DNA of 64,000 bases from the NCBI RefSeq assembly GCF_019112545.1, contig NW_025064884.1, forward strand, positions 186,001 through 250,000, in the 5' to 3' direction. The DNA is from Guyanagaster necrorhizus. Lineage: Eukaryota > Basidiomycota > Agaricomycetes > Agaricales > Physalacriaceae. Both the position numbers and the translations under genes were made by a program. Below are positions 58,485 to 64,000 of the stretch, one piece after another. Under the pieces are notes generated by a model that saw nothing but the letters and a program-made list of their open reading frames with translations, ran no database searches and was not told the origin of the DNA. Position 1 is the first letter of the stretch. Each line of letters begins with the position of its first letter.

Positions 58485-60785
58485 ATGTCCTCCCTCAAGT
58501 CCAGTATTTACCCAGACGGTGATCCTTTGGCTGTCGTCACAGCACCGCCGCCCGACGAATCGCCGTCAGAACGTGATGAGCGCCTCTCCAATGAAAAAGC
58601 AGCCCAGAAGAGGTCCGATGCTATAGACGAAGAAATAGCAAGGCAGCGCATCGCTGAAAAAAAGGCGCCAAAGGTAGTCAAAGTCTTGTTGCTAGGTACG
58701 TAGAGCCTCCGTATTTGATTTCATCATCTGATTCGTGATCCTAGGCCAAAGTGAATCAGGTATTGCCTCTCTTCTGCATCACTCGTCCTATTGTGGGCGG
58801 CTGACACCCTGCTTTGCCAGGGAAATCCACGACGTTGAAAAGTACTTGGTTTTTTGCTCCGCTTTCGCCAAACAGACCCTGACCGCCGCTTTCATCAGAT
58901 TTTCAATTGATAAATTCCCCAAAGGTCTGTACCCTTTACCTTCCTGTCTATACCAAGTACTGACATCTGTTCAGGCATTCCGTCAAGAACGCGCATCATG
59001 GCGGGCAGTGGTTCAGTTAAATGTTGCCCGGTCGATTCGCATTATCCTTGACATAATGAGTCAGGCTCACGCCCAGCAGACTCAGAAGCAGCACCCTGTT
59101 GCGTCTTCCAGCATGTCTTCCTTCGAGTCTCTGCAAAGGCCCGATGTCGTCTATCCCACACTCACTGCAGAACATCTAAAACTCAAAATGCGCTTGAAGC
59201 CTCTCCTCCAGGTCGAGGAGGCTCTCCTGCGGAGACTTTCCCCGGGAAACACCGCGGAATTCGAAGCAACCCAGCTCACCGTCCCTACATCACTCCCCTA
59301 CCCTGATCGAAATTACAAAGAGCCTTCGGTCAACTCCGCTGTCCATTGGAAAGGCGCGTTCGGCAGGCTGCTAACCCCGAATGAGCAGCGCACCAGCTTT
59401 GACAGTGAACAAGGGATTGATTTCGATGACCCAAAAGATCCCGGGCTTGTTCTTCACAATTGTCGCGAGGATATGGACCATCTATGGAACGATCCGACCG
59501 TCAAGGAGCTTCTAAAAGTGCATAAACTCAGATTGGAGGATCTGTCTGGCTTGTGAGCGGTTTTCAACCGGCATATCCATATCTTATGTGTGTCCAGTTT
59601 CTTAGATTCACTGGACCGCGTTACTGCCTTGAAATATGTCCCTTCAGACGGTAAGTTGCCTTGTTGGTCCGATAATCGCTCTGGTCTAAAAACAATGCTC
59701 GGTAGATGATATACTACGAGCACGAATTAAAACTCTAGGTAGATTCCTTCGACTGATCACCAGGACGCCGTCATTGATTGTGTTCCATCAGGTGTCTCCG
59801 AACATCGTTTCAGGCTAAAAGCTGGTATGTTGACTTCTTCACACCGATCAACCGAAGGCCAACATTCGAACATACACAGGCAATATGGTCAGCCACGATT
59901 GGAGGGTCTTTGACGTAGGAGGAGCTCGATCTTTGGTTCGTAATCTTCTCGTGTGAAGAAAGACATGATTGATGAGTGTATTGTGGTTTTAGCGAGGTGC
60001 GGGACCCTAGTGCCATCGTGTTAAGGTTCCTACTGACAGCTGGTAGCCGCGTGGGCACCCTATTTCGACGATATGGACGCGATCATTTTCCTAGCACCTC
60101 TTAGTTGTTTCGACCAGGTTCTCGCTGAAGATTCATCGGTGAATAGACTGGTGCGTGACACTAACAATTGAACAAAAGGAGATAATTACCTCGCTCACTC
60201 GTTCCCAGGAGGATTCCATGTCCCTTTGGAAGTCCATCGTGTCGAATCAGCTTCTGAAAAACACAGATCTCATACTGTTCCTCAACAAATGTGACATCCT
60301 GAAAGCGAAACTAGAATCGGGGATCAGGTTTGGCACTTGGGTAATATCGTACGGCGATCGACCCAATACATTCGAGGGTGCCGCAAATTGTGAGTAATTC
60401 TGTTGTATTTGTTGTTTCTCACGCATAATTGATGCGCGTAATCAGATATGAAGAAGAAATTTGGTTCGCCTAACTGGCTTTTAGGCTTCCCGCTTCTTCT
60501 GATGCACTTTCTAGCTGGTAGCTTCAAGAGTAACTCCCCAGAACCCAGGCCTTTCTATTGTCATTTTACTTCGGTCACTGTACGTATCTTGGGTGTTTTT
60601 TTTTTGCGTGGCGTTGTTTAACAGCCTCCATTTTTGCAATTGATAGGACGTGAAATCGACAACTCATATACTAGAAAATGGTACGTTTTATTGTCGAAAG
60701 TGTTTGTGGTTCACTTCTTATGCGGTGTCGTACAGTGAAGGATACCGTTGTGCGGAAAAATCTACAAGATAGTAATATGGTTTAG
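58485..60785 (+). CDS. Non-canonical heterotrimeric G-protein alpha subunit
   Basis: A divergent G-alpha of the kind expanded in Agaricomycetes, about 500 residues against about 350 for classical ones. ATG 58485 begins MSSLKSSIYPDGDPLA, without the Gly2/Cys3 used for myristoyl or palmitoyl anchoring. P-loop GQSESGKSTTLKNFQLIN is assembled from short exons, one of 21 bases (58821-58841). A long insertion fills the helical domain. Switch I RARIKTLGVSEHRFRLK keeps the Arg finger and Thr. Switch II reads FDVGGARSLR, with Ala where catalytic Gln normally sits. G4 is LFLNKCDIL, G5 HFTSVTDVKS. Ends NLQDSNMV (TAG 60783-60785). A 4-base exon (59993-59996) best explains switch II. Confidence 0.85.
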
Positions 60786-61106
60786 TAGACCACCTACTAT
60801 GCCCGCCGATATTTAGTAGGTCTATTATGACTCCCACGTATTTCTTGGATGTTTTGTAACTTACTCTCGTTCTACTACATCTTCATTGTCATGTATGTCT
60901 ATATTTATGTAAATATGTATGCGCTCATAGACACAAGCTACCACGGCATTACCATGTTCGATCGATTTAGACATCCTTCAAGAAAAACCGCAGCAATGAA
61001 ATCGAAATTCTGTGAACCGGTGTCATGCATGCTCAGTAATTCAAGCGCCTTGTAGTTAAAATTGGAGGGCAAGGTGGAACATAGTACGAACTGGACCAGT
61101 TGTTCC

Positions 61107-62087
61107 ATGTGCACCGACTTTGCAGTCGTTTGGAAAGTCAACGGATTGTGTGGCGGTGCAGTCGTTATGTCCCTTTTCGCCAATTTCAGCTGCCTCGATG
61201 AGCTCATCCAGGTCGTCTACCAGGACGTCAACCGCTTTGTCGTACTCTCCAACGTGTCTAGCGGCGAATGGGCAATTCATCTCGGTCTGACAGGTGAAGG
61301 GCGGTGGTGGCATGGGCGGTGGCGAGAGGCGGACGTCACGAATCTGGTGGCGAGTAGTGCACGTCGTTCCTTGAGAAAGAATTATTTATTGGCCGGGCTC
61401 TAGGGCTCTAATCCATCGGATTTCTTGCTTGAAACGTTTGCAGAGAAACTGGCGGATAGCATCCTCAAGGGCGACCTGTATATCACCAATTTCGACGCAG
61501 GCAAGGACATCAATGTCAGTTTCCAGTAATCCTTGACTGCCTGGTGACTGACGCAACTTTAGATTACACTTGCGCCAACTTCCAAGAAACCCATGAACGT
61601 CGCTCTTGAGGTGATGGACTCTAAAGAATCAGCAATATACACATGTCGCGTGTTGCTAGATGTGTGGCCATCACTTGTCCTTTCACGGCGCTTCTTATAC
61701 TCATGGTCTCTAAGATTGCTCTACAGGCGCAGAAGAGAAAATGCCATCTTCATCCCGACTTTATTTCGGTGCAGCCACCTGATCCTTCGAGCAGCGCGAC
61801 ATCTTCGAATCCCAAGCCAGTCTCGAGTCCTGCCAGTCGCACAGAGGAGATCATTGAACCCAAGACCAAGGCAGGATCTTCGAATGACAAGAAACGCAAG
61901 GAGCTTGAGCTAGTCAAACCTGAATCTAGTAAGCTCCAAGGGTCGACTTTCTTCCGGTGAACTAAATGCAAGTGCTATAGAAGAAGCAGCTCCGCCCCGA
62001 GCGTTGAAGGGCGCATCACTTGCGAATCCTACTAAGAAAGCTCGCAGGTACCAGCCGGTTCAGTTTGCCAGTGACGATGAAGAGTGA
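61107..62087 (+). CDS. Conserved hypothetical, possible XRCC4/PAXX-like repair factor
   Basis: The start is uncertain; ATG 61107 is the first good in-frame ATG. Predicted segments are GEWAIHLGLTGEGRWWHGRW, EADVTNL, then across a 57-base intron GSNPSDFLLETFAEKLADSI, LKGDLYITNFDAGKDINITL, APTSKKPMNVALEVMDSKES, and after a GTGTGG intron IALQAQKRKCHLHP. The tail is Ser/Pro/Lys-rich and ends RRYQPVQFASDDEE (TGA 62085-62087). The last intron (GTAAGC to CTATAG, with a CTAA branch site) fits well. A small beta head followed by a basic tail with an acidic end recalls PAXX/XLF/XRCC4-type end-joining proteins, but this is inference only. The antisense strand is also partly open at 61,056-61,313. Confidence 0.5.
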
Positions 62088-62239
62088 TAAAGGAATCAAA
62101 TACCACGCCTGTGCATATAAAGTAGAATTACTACGCCTGAGATACTATGTATACCATTGCCTATCTGAGTCTCGGCCGTTGGTCTCGATACGACGAAATC
62201 TACTGTAACACAGCTTCTGCACCTTGCTCCACAGCACTA

Positions 62240-63062
62240 CTATGCATTTGCCTCCGTCGTCAGACATCGAACAAGAAAGGTATACTTGTCAAATATCTGC
62301 ATGACTTGTATTCTTATGGATTCCTTAGGCCTGTCATTCATATCAGTGTGTTTTACTCGCTAAGCGCCTCTTCCTGTCGTTCACATCGCTTCAGTTCGCG
62401 ATGCTCGAGGCCGTACAAATGTTTCTGGTTCGACTAGTAATGTTCAAGAGCCCACCGATCCTACCCACGACTATGCGATAGGTCTCTGCCCAACGCCCAT
62501 CCTTGACCTTGCTCTTCTTTTGTCTTCGGCGCCTGATGCAGACCCGCCTACCCATTATGAATATGTTGAACTCTGGTATTCTATCTTCACTCATTTCTTC
62601 CCTGGGCACACAATTATGCCAGGTTGGGAGATTCCCTTCTCTTCCGACTATTACAACAATGAAAGGCACTCTTCCGGCTACCAGAATGTATCCTTGGCCG
62701 TGTTCCCCCCTGCCCAGGTGCAGCCCCTTGTATTGGTGCAGGTATGGTCCCAAGCGGACTTTGACAACCCTCACCTGCGAGACGCTGCGGCCTTGGAATC
62801 CTCCCATTTATTCGATCATCTTGCCCCGTACAGCGAGTACCCACAGATCATGGTGATTGCTGCGATGGGGATGAGCTGGAGGGCTATCAAGAGAAATGCG
62901 CTCCTCTCAAGCGACGAGGCGGAGAACCCTTGGTTGAGCACGTCGCACCACAGGGCGGAATCCACCTGTGAATGGATGCCCAACGTCGTTAGCCAAGTCA
63001 GCTGGGAGGTGCTAGAGAGATTGGTTGCTTCCGTGAAGCGGTCATCGTTGCAGGCTCTTTGA
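62240..63062 (+). CDS. Uncharacterised protein, 5' end uncertain
   Basis: A clear open stretch from about 62,400 gives DYAIGLCPTPILDLALLLSS, then THYEYVELWYSIFTHFFPGH, GWEIPFSSDYYNNERHSSGY, QNVSLAVFPPAQVQPLVLVQ, WSQADFDNPHLRDAAALESS, and ends LVASVKRSSLQAL (TGA 63060-63062). The first exon could not be settled: the ATG near 62,240 followed by GTATAC does not join in frame to any acceptor I tried. A TATA-like ATATAAAG lies near 62,114. About 220 residues. No family recognised; the style (PxLDLALLL, sampled aromatic-rich core) matches many lineage-specific agaric proteins. Confidence 0.45.
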
Positions 63063-63224
63063 AAAGGGGGGGAGATTGCGAAAAGCCGTGAGGGGGGGGC
63101 ACTGTATTTGTATCGTTCATTTTGCATTTTTGTCCGTTATCTTTCGGAAGCCGGACCGGTCACCATCGCGATAGCATTGCCGGTCGTGTTAGCATGTGAT
63201 TTACATCAGTTATCGGTTTTTGTA

Positions 63225-64000
63225 ATGCGAAGCAGTCATTCATCCGATTCTTCTGCCAGCTCGAACGTGGATTCCACGCGTCCTCGCTTCCCGTCTCGTT
63301 GGGCTGTCCATAGAATCGGCGCCGCAGTCGTCACCCAAGTTCTTGCCAGGATGTCGTTGTCCCCCGTCAAGCAACACGAGGATCCTGAGCTTCCCGGGCC
63401 CTACATTACTGAGTCTACGTCTCTTCTTAATTCGAAGCAGGAGACTCCATGCGAGGCAAACCCGAGAACGCGAGGTGCAGTATGGTCTGCCTTGACCACG
63501 CTCATGGTCGCAGCCTTGGTAGTCCTGTTCTTCTTCCAGGATTCTCTTCCAGACGGCATCGCGCCCTGGCTAGGCGCTCTCCCAAAAGACCCAATGCTTG
63601 CTGCCCTAAAGATCCTGGAAAGGGCACCTGTTATCGTGAGTCACACTGGTTCTCCATATCACACATCCATCTGAAAGCACGCCAAGGATGGACACATCGG
63701 TTAGTGATAACGCTGCTGTTCCATTTTTCATTAATATTATAAACTTTCCCCAAGACCTCCCGTGGCTCGTACGCATGGAATACGCCAACAATATCTCTGC
63801 TGTCGATCTCGAATCCACGATGCCCGGCCATGTGGATATTCCTAGACTTCGACAGGGCAAAGTCGGGGGTTTCTTCTGGTTGGGATGTCCTACCCTTCTT
63901 TCAAAATATTAAACTGAGCCCTTGAACACAGGTCGGTATTCGTTGATTGTGCGGATCCAGAAGCAGAGGGCCCCGAATTTTTGTCTGCAACATGGAAAGT
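63225..64000 (+). CDS. Membrane dipeptidase (peptidase family M19), 3' end outside window
   Basis: A zinc dipeptidase anchored by a signal-anchor helix. ATG 63225 begins MRSSHSSDSSASSNVDSTRP; a cytosolic Ser-rich tail precedes the helix TTLMVAALVVLFFFQ. After LKILERAPVI, a 13-base exon (63687-63699) supplies DGHI and the first base of the next Asp codon, giving the zinc motif DGHIDLPWLVRM. It continues AVDLESTMPGHVDIPRLRQG, KVGGFFW, then after an intron SVFVDCADPEAEGPEF, and runs off the window. The HxD zinc ligands and the following GHVDIPRLRxG are M19 hallmarks. Introns 63636-63686 and 63700-63754. Confidence 0.85.

Noticed and set aside
61056..61313. Minus-strand open frame starting MPPPPFTCQTEMN
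   Set aside because: It is antisense to the predicted plus-strand gene, whose downstream exons join well; the Pro run is the complement of a Gly/Trp-coding G-rich stretch.

Overview
This window is nuclear DNA from a filamentous basidiomycete, most likely a mushroom-forming Agaricomycete. The genes are dense, occur on both strands, and are split by many introns of about 45-60 bases. The families present are typical of that group: a Ste6-type pheromone exporter, a divergent G-alpha subunit, a DUF6534-like membrane protein, tandem carbohydrate-esterase genes and a Rho2-like GTPase. No bacterial-style operon, CRISPR array, tRNA, rRNA or intact transposon was recognised. All gene models were built by hand from splice signals and family motifs, so internal exon edges are estimates unless stated.

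Layout. 1-13 kb (+): 3' part of an Arf-GEF (Sec7 and PH domains), an ankyrin/PH/oxysterol-binding protein with a FFAT motif, and a full-length STE6-type ABC exporter. 13-20 kb (-): a long ankyrin protein and a Leu5-type mitochondrial CoA carrier. 20-25 kb (-): an unresolved region with short open stretches, then two tandem GDSL/CE16 esterases. 25-29 kb (+): a metallophosphoesterase, an oxidoreductase-like protein and CSN5. 29-34 kb: a copper transporter (-), a 169-bp tandem repeat with a promoter-like element, HOP2 (+) and a Rho2-like GTPase (+). 34-41 kb: a DUF6534-like protein (+), ISA2 (-) head-to-head with SPP2 (+), and an amino-acid permease (+). 41-47 kb: a Tra2-like RNA-binding protein (-) head-to-head with a steroid 5-alpha-reductase family protein (+), then a YEATS2-like protein (-). 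47-57 kb: HSP78 (-), a conserved hypothetical (+), nicotinamide riboside kinase (+), a fumarate reductase fused to cytochrome b5 (+) and a LEA-like mitochondrial protein (+). 57-64 kb (+): a non-canonical G-alpha, a possible XRCC4/PAXX-like protein, an unknown protein and the 5' part of a membrane dipeptidase.

How the genes relate. Most are unrelated housekeeping or signalling genes. Membrane traffic and lipid transfer (Arf-GEF, OSBP), pheromone and G-protein signalling (STE6, G-alpha, Rho), mitochondrial function (LEU5, ISA2, HSP78, Oxidored-like, LEA-like) and RNA splicing (SPP2, TRA2) recur. Only the CE16 pair and the two head-to-head pairs suggest linked function or regulation.

The most unusual signal is in gene architecture. 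Several conserved active-site segments lie on microexons of 4-21 bases (Rho, G-alpha, NRK, dipeptidase). At least six introns in six unrelated genes appear to use GC-AG rather than GT-AG ends. Five introns are multiples of three without in-frame stops. The G-alpha also lacks the catalytic switch-II glutamine.
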